The position numbers were made by a program, and so were the translations under genes. From positions 310,001 through 374,000 of the forward strand of contig JAAOMT010000031.1 of NCBI GenBank assembly GCA_016748015.1: a stretch of 64,000 bases of DNA, in the 5' to 3' direction. This document shows, piece by piece, positions 22,939 through 33,965 of this stretch. The notes under the pieces were generated by a model. It did no database searches. It was not told the origin of the DNA and worked only from the letters and a program-made list of their open reading frames with translations. Source of the DNA: Geosiphon pyriformis. Its lineage: Eukaryota > Glomeromycota > Glomeromycetes > Archaeosporales > Geosiphonaceae. Each line of letters opens with the position of its first letter. The first letter of the stretch is position 1.

Positions 22939-24010
22939 ATTTTGGATTTTGAACACAAGTAATTGGGAATACGTTAAAAAACGAGAGGTTTGAAAAGATA
23001 TGAGATTAGTTGAATTGAAAAGATAAAGAGGAAACATGTAATTAAAATTATATGAAAATTTAAAATTTTCTATTTCTTCTATCATTATTTTGTATTAATT
23101 TAGTAATGTCTGGCTTAATGGTAGAAACTTGAACTAATATTATTCGAAATACCATTTATCCAAATAATAATCTTGGGGGGTAAAGTTTCATAAAAATTCT
23201 TTCTAAAGAAACCGAAATCATTGAGCTTATTTTAACCCTTTTCTTTAATCCCAAGCGTTGAATGAGTCTTAAACAATTTTATAAACCTGGTATTCAAAAT
23301 CTTGAATCTTCTTCATTAATTATAATCTAAATAAATTCAGCTTATCTCAACTTATGTACAATACTCTGGTACATTTGTTGTTACTTTTAAAACCTTAGTT
23401 GAAAACCCATAGAAATATAAACGAAATTACTTCGTCGGAAAAGAGGTAATCAGTATCAGAAGAGGTAATAAATTCATTGATCCATAAGATGCTATTTTTG
23501 TTGATTCGAGCGAAAGGATTTGCAATTGTAACCTTTTGATGATTACGCAATATAGTCATTCAGGTTCATGATAATAGGTTATTATTGTGTAATTTTCGAG
23601 AAAACCAATACCAATATGTCGACTATCACCAAACTATTCCACCCCATGAATGATATTAAATCAAATTTTTGCCGAAATATCGCTTAGCCTTCGATAAAGC
23701 TTTATTAAAAACTTCAATTTACTCATGTTTAGAAATTTGAACCATCTTGTTTTTATAACGATCCAAGAACCGGAGATGGGGATCGATCAAAAATCTACTT
23801 GAATGAGCTATGAAATAATTTCAAGTATCAATCTGTCCCTTTTTCTGATTAAATTTTGGATGATATCGATAACTAGTCGAGTTACGATTCTCGAATACGA
23901 ATTAGAAGAATAATCAAAGCAGGTATTCGGACCAGAAGCAATAATCGAATAAAATTCCTCACTTCTCTGAATCCAGTTCCGCTGATACTCTTGAACCTTT
24001 GACCTCCTGT
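22939..24010. other. Intergenic region
   Basis: About 1 kb of moderate GC without an open frame of note. Some stretches (23420-23900) have composition like coding DNA but contain frequent stops in all frames; no exon chain or family resemblance was found. Confidence 0.5.
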
Positions 24011-25128
24011 CTATACCAAATCTCGATAAGACTTTGATTTAATGGTTGATATATCGACAAAGGAGACCTTTTCAATCTCAGGACCGCCTTCGCTTTTCTC
24101 AATTTTCTTTTTGTGTTGCTTTAACACCATCACTTCATAGGACTTGAGGTCAAAACCTTTCGATTCACTGTAAGCACGGGTAAACATCTCTTCAAGCCCT
24201 GGATATCTTTCCCATACGGAGGCAATCATTGCAGGTGTTCGATATTTTCCTTTCGATTGATGATCTTTATCGAGATTGGTTCCACGTAAAAGTTCGTTGA
24301 AATCTCGAAGTTTTTCTTCACAACCTCTAAGATTCTCAATAGGTTCCCAACTAAAAAGTATAGATTTGTTCTAACCATTCTCAATAACCAGACAATTATA
24401 TCTTCAAATAGTAAATGCGTCATAAAAATATACTCTCACGTTTCCTTTGTCCATCCAGTCCACTTCACAGCGTACAATTCTCGACCCTATTATCCATAGA
24501 AATAATTGAGGCTGTAAGATTAAAGTAATATAAGAATAGAAATTTATTTCATCTCCAGTCGTTTTTTCAAGTAGAGGGCAATTCCATATAAAAAAGCACC
24601 CTGATTCATACTTTAATATTCTTCGATAATTTTACTGAAGTTTGATTCACCCACCTATAATCAACCGTTTCCCATATTCCATTGATCACTTACATTCTCA
24701 ATTTTGCGTGCCAGAATACTATCAACCTCGTAAACGTCGTCAGGCAAAGGAACGTCATTAATCTCCTCCATAATTACGTCGCCATTAGGATCGCGTATAA
24801 TAGACGTTGATGAACCTGCCCCTGATAAGTTGTTGTCGTCGTCATCTTGTTGTTTTTCGTTGCTGTAGTTTGAGTAGCGACGTTCGCCTGATAAAGAGTT
24901 CCTTAGGTTTTTTTGTCAGGTTAGACAAAGAAGTTAAAAATTGCGAGTTCTACCCACCATGAAAAGGTCGATCGTCTCGATCCATACCATCCATCAAGCT
25001 TATATTTGGCCTTTTCAGTTTACCGGAACTGCTAACACTATAGCGAACTGACGAGATTTAAGGTAAGATAGTTTCGCGAAGGAAAGCATTGGCATCAATA
25101 TTGAGTATATTTACAGATGACTCATCAT
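24011..25128 (-). CDS. Chromodomain protein (HP1-like reader, 5 exons)
   Basis: Exons (minus): 25128-25115, 25031-24958, 24887-24694, 24486-24440, 24350-24011; phases agree, 222 residues. A chromodomain spans about residues 81-120, assembled from three exons: VYEVDSILARKIEN, then GRELYAVKWTGWTKET, then WEPIENLRGCEEKLRDF. Aromatic-cage residues Y82, W103 and W106 are present, as in HP1/Swi6 chromodomains that bind methylated histone H3 lysine 9; the loop before WEP is two residues shorter than in HP1. The N-terminal 75 residues are polar and acidic (QQDDDDNN). After the domain are about 95 residues, partly charged (KQHKKKIEKSEGG), with no chromoshadow signature that I can see. The first 14-bp exon is the least certain part. 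Divergent from the phosphatase gene at 25378. Heterochromatin reading is inferred from the family. Confidence 0.8.
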
Positions 25129-25377
25129 GATCTTCCCAATAAAATGCTCTGAAATTATTTAACAATTCGGTTCCCCGACACTGATACACTTCTTTTCACC
25201 GTTCCAATTTTTTTGTCTATTTTAAGACACCCACACGGTTTCATGTTCAACCTAGGTTTTTCTCTCTCTGGGCGCTCAATAATTCATAGTTGACTATCTT
25301 ACTCTCACCTCTCCTCAAAAAACTACTTTATTCTTGCTTATCAACACCGTCAAAATCTCAACAGAAATTTTAACAAG
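25129..25377. promoter_or_regulatory. Divergent promoter region, chromodomain / rhodanese-phosphatase genes
   Basis: 249 bp separate the two predicted start codons. The region includes a pyrimidine-rich stretch (TTTTTCTCTCTCTGGGCGCTC near 25257) typical of fungal promoters upstream of the plus-strand start. Probably bidirectional. Confidence 0.5.
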
Positions 25378-25984
25378 ATGTCATTTCCTACCACTTTGCC
25401 AGATTATATTGAGGCAGAAGATTTGGCAAGAATAATTAAAGATAAATCGAAAATTTCTGGACGTGATTATTTGGTTGTTGACGTTAGAGGGGATGATTTT
25501 GAGGTATACTTGTGATAATTGTATCAATGAAGAAAGATGGAGCACTATTTTGCCAGAGTTTTCTTAATTAGATAATATACAAATTAACTTGAGGAAGTTT
25601 ATTGGGAAATTGAATTCGATTTGTATTCTAGAACGGTAACATACCTGGATGCCTGAATATTACATCCCAAGAATTAGCTAGAAATATTCAACCCTTCATT
25701 AACAAACATAAAAACGGTAATTATTGTTTTTTGCACAATTTCAATTATGTTAAATTAAAATTAAAATTTTAAATAACACTATTTTAATGTTTGTGTTAGT
25801 ACCGCAAATCATTTTCCATTGCACCTTTTCCCAAGTACGTGGTCCGAGATCCGCGAGCTTATATTTGGAAGCTTCAGTGAAGACTGCCGGTGAGACCCAA
25901 AAAATCCAAGTCTTGCGTGGTGGATTTGAGGAGTGGGAGGAAAAGTATAGGGATGATCCAGAGCTTGTGGAGAATCATGATTAG
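25378..25984 (+). CDS. Cdc25-like/rhodanese-fold phosphatase, Ych1/Ibp1 type (3 exons)
   Basis: Exons 25378-25503, 25632-25716 and 25800-25984 give 131 residues, matching fungal Ych1/Ibp1 (about 140). A single rhodanese domain: strand YLVVDVRGDDFE, then GNIPGCLNITSQEL, then the Cys loop HCTFSQVR (C78, R84) in HCX5R form, followed by GPRSASLYLE and VLRGGFEEW. The seven-residue loop fits Cdc25-class phosphatases and Acr2 arsenate reductases rather than sulphurtransferases, whose loop is shorter. Yeast and S. pombe homologues have phosphatase activity, and close relatives reduce arsenate; which applies here cannot be told from sequence. The next gene to the right is on the opposite strand, so this gene ends convergently with the aldo-keto reductase. 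Confidence 0.9.
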
Positions 25985-26622
25985 GACGTCTGTGTGTATA
26001 AATGAGTCCTAATGAATATATATTTGTTTCGATCAAAATCAGTTATAGAGGTAAGGATTGAAAGAGAATGGATGATTAGAAAAAAAAGTTAATGTACTTT
26101 GGGAATTTATGAGAATTGCGTGAAAAATATTCAAGACTGGAATCTTTCGGCTCTGTTGGGTTGCCAACGGATGATTTATAAATGAATTTCAATATGATAA
26201 TTACCATTATTCACAATTTTTTATTTAGATCTGAAAATTCTATAATGGAACATTATTACGGAGGGTATATTATTCCAGAGTGGAAATCAATATTCATACC
26301 AATTAATTAAATCACGGTCTCTTCCCAAATTTGAAAAATCACTATTCAAATAAATATTACACATTTTCTTTGAGTTAATCATACTTTTTTCATTATAATA
26401 TTAATCCTATCACTTTTAAATATTAGATATTAAATATTTAATCCAAAAGGATATCTAGGTAAATTCTTGATTAGGCCGAGAATAACAGTAAAGCAGATTA
26501 AGCCTTCTCATGACTAATTTCTCTTTGAGAAATCTATTTCAATCAGCTTGAGTGGGATCCCAACCTATATTAAAGAAGAAATTAGCCTCACATCAAGAGC
26601 AAGAAACTTTCATTAATAAAAA
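25985..26622. other. Convergent intergenic region
   Basis: 3' flanks of the phosphatase and aldo-keto reductase genes; AT-rich, no open frame or repeat worth naming. Confidence 0.6.
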
Positions 26623-27852
26623 CTACATTTCATGCGTACCAGTCGTTAAATACTCATCCCATTGATTCATAATTTCGATATCTTCTTCCACAATTCGAAA
26701 ATCGTACACATTGGCATTCTCGATAATTCGTTCTTTTTTGGTACTTTTCGGTAGAACCACGTAACCACGTTGAAGACTCTAGAGCCTCGGTATTATGTTT
26801 AAGAAATTGAAAATCATAATCCAAACTTCATAGAAAACTCTATTACTTACCCAACGAATAAGAATTTGGGCTGGTGATTTGTTGTATTTTTTAGCTAATT
26901 CTCCCAATTTAAGATCATTCAGCTTTTTCCCCTTTGTCAGAGGCGAATAAGCCTCAATAACGATCCCTTCATCTTTGCAAAACGCCACAAGATCCTCACG
27001 ATTTAACCATGGATGAATCTGAAAGAAATAAAAAATTCCTATCATTTCAAAATACACACACTAAAACATCATTAACAAACCTCTATCTGATTCACAGCTG
27101 GTTTGATCTTCGGCTTGCTCGACAGCAATTCTTTCAAATGATGTACCCCGTAATTCGAAACCCCAATACTCCGCACCTTTCCCTGCTCTACTAATTCCTG
27201 TAAAGCTTGGTAACTTTCTTGTCGTTTCTTTTTGCCTGGAAGTGGTGAGTGGAGAAGTAGAAGATCAATGTATTCGGTGTGCAACTTTTGGAGAGATTCA
27301 TCCGCTGCTCGGAGGGTTTGTTCGTAGCCTTGATCCGAGTCCCAGATCTTGGTAGTAATAAAGATTTGATCGCGTGGAATTTCGCTGTGAACCAAAAAGT
27401 TAACTGGAGGTAAATTTAATTTATATTACTTTAAGATTATAGATTGATCTAACCTTTTAACAATTGCTCTACCAACGTCAGTTTCATTCCCATACAATGC
27501 CGCAGTATCAATATGCCTGTATCCCGCCTTCAAGATAAAAGTTAATCTTAATTCTGATAATATTTCTTCATTTTATGTGTTTCCTCATTATTATCAATTG
27601 ATTTGACATACTTCTAAAGCCCACAAAGTAGCATTTTCCGTTTCGTTTCCTTGCTTTGCTTTGTAAACACCTAAACCTTAAAGATCAAACAGAAAATTTT
27701 TGATTTCATTTAAATATTTTCGGTGAAATTGTGAACTCCTTTAACTTAATCGAAGGTCTTTTAAATGAATTGGCCAAGTCACCCAACAATGGTATCTGTC
27801 TTCCGTCGTTCAGAACGGCATAAGAATTAATGGATAAATCTTTTACACTCAT
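26623..27852 (-). CDS. Aldo-keto reductase, AKR3-like (6 exons)
   Basis: NADPH-dependent carbonyl reductase of the Gcy1/Ypr1 kind. Exons (minus): 27852-27783, 27676-27612, 27527-27454, 27384-27081, 27018-26851, 26778-26623; phases agree, 278 residues, usual family size. Complete catalytic tetrad: D52 and Y57 in [12 protein letters not shown]82 in FITTKIW, H115 in LLLLHSP. Other signatures: [15 protein letters not shown] at the N-terminus, [28 protein letters not shown], and the cofactor-binding [14 protein letters not shown]. The final exon ends YLTTGTHEM. Broad substrates (aldehydes, keto-esters) are typical of the family; the specific substrate is not evident. No targeting peptide, so probably cytosolic. 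Confidence 0.93.
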
Positions 27853-28075
27853 TATTATGGGTCTTGCTTATGTAAAATGATTTAATCTTTTATGTCGGAA
27901 ACATAAATTACGTAATTAGATCTTTAGGTACAGATCAAATTTTACATAATTACGAAATAAAACAATCAACACTCAATCCAAAGATTTCTAGTCTAACATA
28001 TGTACAGAATATTACAATAGCCTTTGTTGGATAGATTCAATTTCACTTTTTCAGGAAAAGGGAATCAGTCCAATA

Positions 28076-31000
28076 TTAATAAGCCTCTTTATCATCCTCC
28101 TCGCTCTGGGGGAAAGTATATTCACCTAATGTTATCACCTTCCTCATGATAATCACGCCATTTGGTCCGTTATCAAGCTCCCCTAATCGTTTTGATTCAT
28201 CTAATCCGCCCTCCTCAGAGTTCGAATATGATTGATCTGAGAATTGCCTAGCGGAATTAGAACAAAAAATTAATGCTTGTTGTCCAAACTTCAGCCTCAT
28301 TGCCTTTTTTAACAATTGCTTCGGATCACTGTTCTCGAAATCAATATGATCTGTTAAAAATTTGGCCCACGTTGGAGAAGAGAACTGGTGCAGAATATGT
28401 AGATTTGATTGATATAAAACAGTAGGAGGCAATAGGATAGGATTATGAGTCGTGACTACGAGCCTGATGTTGCGACGATACAAATTAGACTGTAAGTGTT
28501 GTAACGTGTTGGTAAGGGATGATTGAGATCTAAGAAACTAAATTAAAGAAAAAGAATAAATTAGAAATTTTAGTTTGATTATGTGGTAAAGGAGGCTTTA
28601 TTAAATCATGATTTACTTTGTCGGCTTCATCCAGCATCACTAATTTGGCTAACGACGTAGATTGTTGAGGTGATGTCCTGGTATAGATGCCAAGGACAAT
28701 ATCGAAAAGAACTGATGCCATTTCGGGGTGTAAAACAGGATCACTCAAATCAACAATTACCGCGACGCCTGGTTGAAATAAATCACCTAGGGACATAGAT
28801 ATGTGAGAATCTTCCTCGCTGATTCCCTTCTGCTTGAGAGATTGTTTGAGCCGCTCGGTAATAAAAGAATCAAGGCGACTTAAGTGGGATTTTAGGAATC
28901 CTTTCACTCTGAAGGAGACTGTACTTTGTAGAAGGCGACTGCAAAATTTGCTGTAATTAAAGTCATCTTGCATGGCATAGAAAAGATCGTCGGCGAGCTC
29001 CATGATTTGATCGCGGTCTTCAAAGTCACCTTTAATATCTAGCCATGCCTTGTTTTCGATAACAAAAGTTTATTCAAATGACCTAAAAAGGTTTTGCACG
29101 AATGAGAACCTAGAGATTGGCCCCTTTACCTTTACATAATCGACAGATAAATCAGTTTCCGAGAACAATAAAGGCCTCACTTCGCAAGCTTCAATACTAT
29201 CATATACTTTCTTCATATTTCGGTAGTTTGAGGGTGATACTAACACAATGACCTTTTCTGCAGATACCGGTTGTTTAAACTTCCCAACATATTGAGTTGA
29301 AGCTCCAAGGTATGCACTCATGCAAGGTAGAGTAAGAGAGCTTCTCTCGTATCGTAATATTAGGGCAGATAACCGGGAGATCAATTTACTAATGCGTGAA
29401 TTCTGTATGAGGCATCCTTCAAGGATAACTTGTTTCATTTTAACAATCCCAGAGCTCGGGAGCCCAATTATGATAATTGAAAATGGAAGGTCATAGTTCA
29501 AATAAACAGCATAATCGCCTGATGATTCCAGCGTACCGAGGCTGGTGTAGTTTTGAAATAATTCTGGATTGGCATCTAGCGTTACTTGACCGAACAAGGG
29601 ACCATCATCAATATCGTTTTCAGCCATCTTTACCAAAATCTTTTGCAAAACTTTACGTACGTCTTTATTGATGTTTTCAGAATTTTCGGAACTCCCGGAT
29701 TTGCTAAAATTCTGATATTGGGCTTTTGATGTCTGGCGTACCAGAGAACAAAATTCAAGGAATGTTCTTTCAGCCGCAGTCACAGGATGATTGAAAAATA
29801 AAGTAGATTGGGACTCTTCAGACATAGGATTAAAGGAGATCAAATCCAAATCTAATATTGGTTGCGCTTGTGGGGGTGGTGTGGTGGGGGAAGGCAACTG
29901 GATAAGCTGAGATTTTGCTGCAGCGCTGTTAGGTCCCGGGGATGTTGTTAAAGTTGGTTTTTGCTCTTGGGCTGATGTCGAATCACTTTGTACTTGAGAA
30001 GTAATTCTAATAGGTTGTGGCTTCGGGGGTGATTGAGAAGGTTGCAACTTTGAGATTACGTGAACGGCTTGTGGCTTCAAAACTGGCGCTTGAGTAGATA
30101 GCTCATGAAACTGTTTAGAAGCCGCTTTGGGTTGAATTTCTTTCATTAAAGAATCTGGCTGAGGTTCATTATTCGCCTCCAACCAAGGTATACGCACTTC
30201 CTTAGAATGTTGGATACCTATTGTGGCCCTTTGTTGCTCGATGAATACCTCTCGAGTTTTTATATCTTGATCTTGATTCATAACATCTTTGATTTGTGAT
30301 GTTACTAATGAGTTTAGGGGTGGTGTTGTGGCGCGTCTAATTGGTAGTGTTGGGATTGTCCAATTCAATTCAGCTTCAATTTTCGGATGTGATTCTTTTG
30401 AATTTATCAGTTGGCTATTTGGTTTGTCAGCAGTAGGTTTTGTTTGAGGGATTAATTTCCCACTAGCATCAATGAAATCAATGGATTCTCCCTCGTTTAA
30501 AAAAGGCTCATAAATAGCTTTTGAGGTGATCTCAGATTTAGATCTGATTTCATCTACAAATGGATGAATTTTTTGAGGCCCCTTGATGCCAACTTGATTC
30601 TTGAAAGTGACCAATGTATCCCCTGGCTTGCCTTCCGTATTCTTTAAATCAAATTCTTTACTTTGTTGGAGAAGTTCGAGTATTTTGAATTCAGGATATT
30701 TCCCACTCCAATTTAAATGGACGGCTAAGGCAGCGAGAGTAGCAGAACCTTCAAGCGCGATATATTTCTTAATATATTCCATGGGTGGTTGGTCTCCCGG
30801 AAAGGGCTTATATTCAACGAAAACATCGGTGACACATTGATACAAGAGAAAATCTGTATATGTCTCTAAAAGATCGGCTAATTTGATTCGTGGAGCAATA
30901 CCGGTACGTTTCAAGTAATCGCCAAGAACCGACATCCTAATCTGACTTTTATTTCTCAAATATGCCCGACAAGATCGTACAATTTCAATATCCGGAGAAC

Positions 31001-32597
31001 GAATCCAATAAACACCAGATTCAGACGTTATCTTGAACTCAGTCCACGGATTCAAGAATTCTTTAAGCGAGGCTGATGAAGGTAGCATATCCAATTTTTT
31101 CAGGTAATCCTGTAATTGTAACAATCGAGCTTTTCCAAATTCCATCATGTATTTACGAATACAGTGAATCAAATTATTATCACACTTCTTAAGTCGTATA
31201 TAAACTGTTTCCTCGATATGTGTTGTTTCGAAATCGGTTTTATCCCCGTTCAAATACTCATCGATTTTTTCTTTAGTTATATTATACTGTTGCTGATTCA
31301 ACAGCGTTTCAAGTTCATTTAATGTAGCAATTCCAAGTTTACAGACGCAATCACGAATCAGTTGAACAGTGTAAGGTTTAGTCATACGGTATTTTCCAAA
31401 GGGGTTGGTAATCGTTTTAGGTGAAATTAATTTTTGGGATGGCAAAAGGGATACATAATGAACATCTTCGTATTCTTTACATTCAAAGAGATCCGGACAA
31501 TTCATTAAAAAATCAACAAGTTGATGAGTGATTGTTCCCGGTTGTTCTCTCAGAAGAACAATCAATTCATTTATCGCGACACCTCTAGAACCACTATCAT
31601 TATTTTTTGATAAGTAATTTTTGACCAAGATTTCCGTCTGGTTCATACGGTTTTTAAGCATTGTACCATTTGTGGTAGTAGTTGAAGTTTTCTGTACGAG
31701 TCGGACACATGTTACGCCTCTCTCCAGGGAAACTTGAAATATATGCGAGTTTACATGCAAAAAATCCATTATTGGTGAGGTAATAACACTAAAACCTTTC
31801 TCTTTCAAGTGTTGCTCGAGCTCATGTACAGAATCAACACCATTTTTCTCGAGATATTGTCGAGCACATGTTACGGCTTTCGAGTCGGAATTGCCAACAG
31901 ATATATATTTATATAGTGTTTCTTTAGGTACATCAATCGACTCATTTTTGATTGAGGAAAAAGTTGTATTTTCTTCTTTTAATATTTTTGAAGTAGTGGA
32001 AACACCAGAAGTTCCTGTTTGTGAAAGACTTATTTGCTGAGTTTCTGGCCTTGATATTTGGGAGGAAGGAAGAGGTTGTTTTTCTTCTGTAGATTTTAAG
32101 GAGCCGCCGCCTTTAATGGAGTGTTCCATATTAGAATTTGTATATTCATCCAAATAAGAATCTCCAGTTTGAGATTCTTTGCCATTCGTGCTCTTTATTT
32201 CCCGTTCAAGAAATGTTATCCTTTGAGCAGGCATAAGAGGCAGGACGATGATTTTTGGAGGGTCGACCTTTTTGAGACTAATTAAAGCAGCCCCGTTAGG
32301 ACCTTCGGTGATCTCAAACGTCTCGGGACACTCGCTTAGCACGGCTTCCAGATATGCGGAGTCCACCTGAATAGATCGTGTTGCCAGCCATGTAGCTAAA
32401 GACTCTAGTGTAATTTTGAAATAGATATCATCGTCAAAATAACCTTTAACAGCTGCAATTATGGATTCTTTGGTCGTTTCCATTATCTTTGAAATTGGTA
32501 ACCCGAAATTTTTTTTTTGCTCACTCGTTTTGGGATGATCTGAAAAAATTATGTCTCGTGATATTCCATCATCAACACGCGTCAAACTTGTGGCCAT
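28076..32597 (-). CDS. Large protein: tandem winged-helix-like repeats plus HerA/FtsK-like P-loop ATPase
   Basis: Exons 32597-29100, 29048-28617 and 28537-28076 give 1463 residues. Residues 41-680 hold about seven divergent repeats of 65-75 residues with a common plan (L..L...L......I....I..FL......F......V.V.L), resembling winged-helix or LOTUS/OST-HTH modules. Residues 680-935 are a Pro/Gln/Ser-rich linker. The C-terminal 530 residues match the layout of fungal HerA-like P-loop proteins: FSIIIIGLPSSGIVK (1045 on), AWLDIKGDFEDRDQIMELA after the first intron, VAVIVDLSDPVL, Walker B LVMLDEADK (D1306, E1307), and RLVVTTHNPILLPPTVL. The Walker A loop is abnormal: the invariant GK[ST] is replaced by GIV at 1050-1052, so ATP hydrolysis is doubtful. 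I chose donor GTGCAA at 29099 because it joins SRFSF to AWLDIK in phase 0. Role unknown; nucleic-acid binding is inferred. Confidence 0.72.
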
Positions 32598-32640
32598 TTC
32601 TCGTGACTCACGTTAATTATAAAAGCCTTGTATAAAGCTC
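32598..32640. promoter_or_regulatory. 43-bp divergent start-codon interval
   Basis: Only 43 bp lie between the start codons of the ATPase-like gene (minus) and the peptidyl-tRNA hydrolase gene (plus). Either each promoter lies inside the neighbour's coding region or transcripts have very short leaders. Confidence 0.6.
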
Positions 32641-33797
32641 ATGGCTCATCAATCTTTTGATATGGATTCTCGTAAAGTCTTGGTATGTATGATTAATCCC
32701 TAGGTTACATCCTTAGAGTAAGAATGTTGATTTGAGGTTTAATGATATTTTTTTCAGTTAATTGGTTTAGGGAATTATACCCATCCAAACACGCGACATA
32801 GTATAGGAATGATGATGCTAGATTACCTCGTCGACCAATATAACCTGAAATGGATTTATAATGAAAAATGGCCAGGAAGTATGGCAAAAACTCAAATCAC
32901 AATCCAACCACAACCGATCAAATCTAAACCACGGCGTAAAAAGAAGGAAAAAAATGATGATAAAATGACGGAAGAGAATGATCAAATAAAAGAGGAGTGT
33001 GCTGTTGGTGATGCGACCCAACTTCTAGGCAAAAGTGAATCTGGATCTTTTGTCACTGCGTCCCCCAATCTAAATTTAGCAACATCAATACCAGTATCAT
33101 TACGGGTAACAAAGGTGAAAGAACAATGGAAACCACCAGACCCTATCACAATTGATTTAACTTTAATGAAACCACGATTGTTAATGAACGTAAGCGGGAA
33201 ATCTGTTAGCAAAGCTGGTAAATTATTGTTATGGGACTGATTAATTTAGTCTTCATATTTGTTAATGAAATCACTTTTTTTATTAATGATTCCTAAAAAA
33301 ATTTAGTCAAAGATCTTGGCTTCACAACTTCTAACATAATCGTAATCCATGATGACATGGGACGTGTTCCTGGAAAAATCAGTTTGAAAAATGGTGGAAG
33401 TGCAAAGTAAGTTTCAGTCAAAGTAACAACTATCTCACTCCTTTGATTTCCTAATTTATTGACTCCTTTTACCATGTGATCGTGAAGTGGGCATAACGGG
33501 ATCAAATCAGTAATAGAAAGGTTGGAAACTAATGTAAGTAATTATTCCATTTTATTTTTCTTGTACATAATTGACTTTGGATTAAAATAAGCTTCGATGA
33601 AAACATAGGAATTCAAACGACTTAGAATCGGAATTGGAAGGCCAGATCGAGAAATTGACGATAGATCACATGAAATCATCTCGGATTATGTGCTAGATCG
33701 TATCAGTGCCGCAGAAATGGAGGTATATACTAACGAAGTATTTCCTCGATGCAAAGAAGAATTGATAAAATTTGGTTTAAACGGTATGAAAGAGTAA
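32641..33797 (+). CDS. PTH1: Peptidyl-tRNA hydrolase, Pth1 family (5 exons)
   Basis: Releases peptides from peptidyl-tRNA; the fungal Pth1 type usually acts in mitochondria. Exons 32641-32682, 32758-33217, 33307-33406, 33488-33533, 33609-33797; phases agree, 278 residues. Motifs: LIGLGNYTHPNTRHSIG with catalytic H28, MNVSGKSVSKA with the substrate-binding Asn, VIHDDM with the catalytic Asp, GGSANGHNGIKSV, and RLRIGIGRPDREID. Compared with bacterial enzymes (about 195 residues) there is an insertion at roughly residues 55-140, with a Lys/Arg-rich segment (KPRRKKKEK) followed by a polar acidic stretch. No clear mitochondrial presequence is seen in the 14-residue first exon. Divergent from the neighbouring large gene. 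Confidence 0.92.
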
Positions 33798-33965
33798 GAA
33801 AATAGGGAATTAAAGTATTGATTATTTCTAGTAAATTTTTTTGATTTGTAAAATAATATAAAATAAAAATGATGCACACAAATACTTCCCTAATATTTTT
33901 TAAGTTTATTGCAGATTTAATGGTTACAAAAAAATATTTACAAATTTACAAGTATCAAAATAACA

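Noticed and set aside
22746-23085. Minus-strand frames of 70 and 92 codons overlapping the Thr-rich gene
   Set aside because: Antisense to a better-supported frame with signal and anchor segments.
29070-29099. Reading the HerA-like exon on to the stop at 29070
   Set aside because: The last nine codons past GTGCAA do not fit the family, while splicing to 29048 restores the continuous motif SRFSF-AWLDIK in phase.
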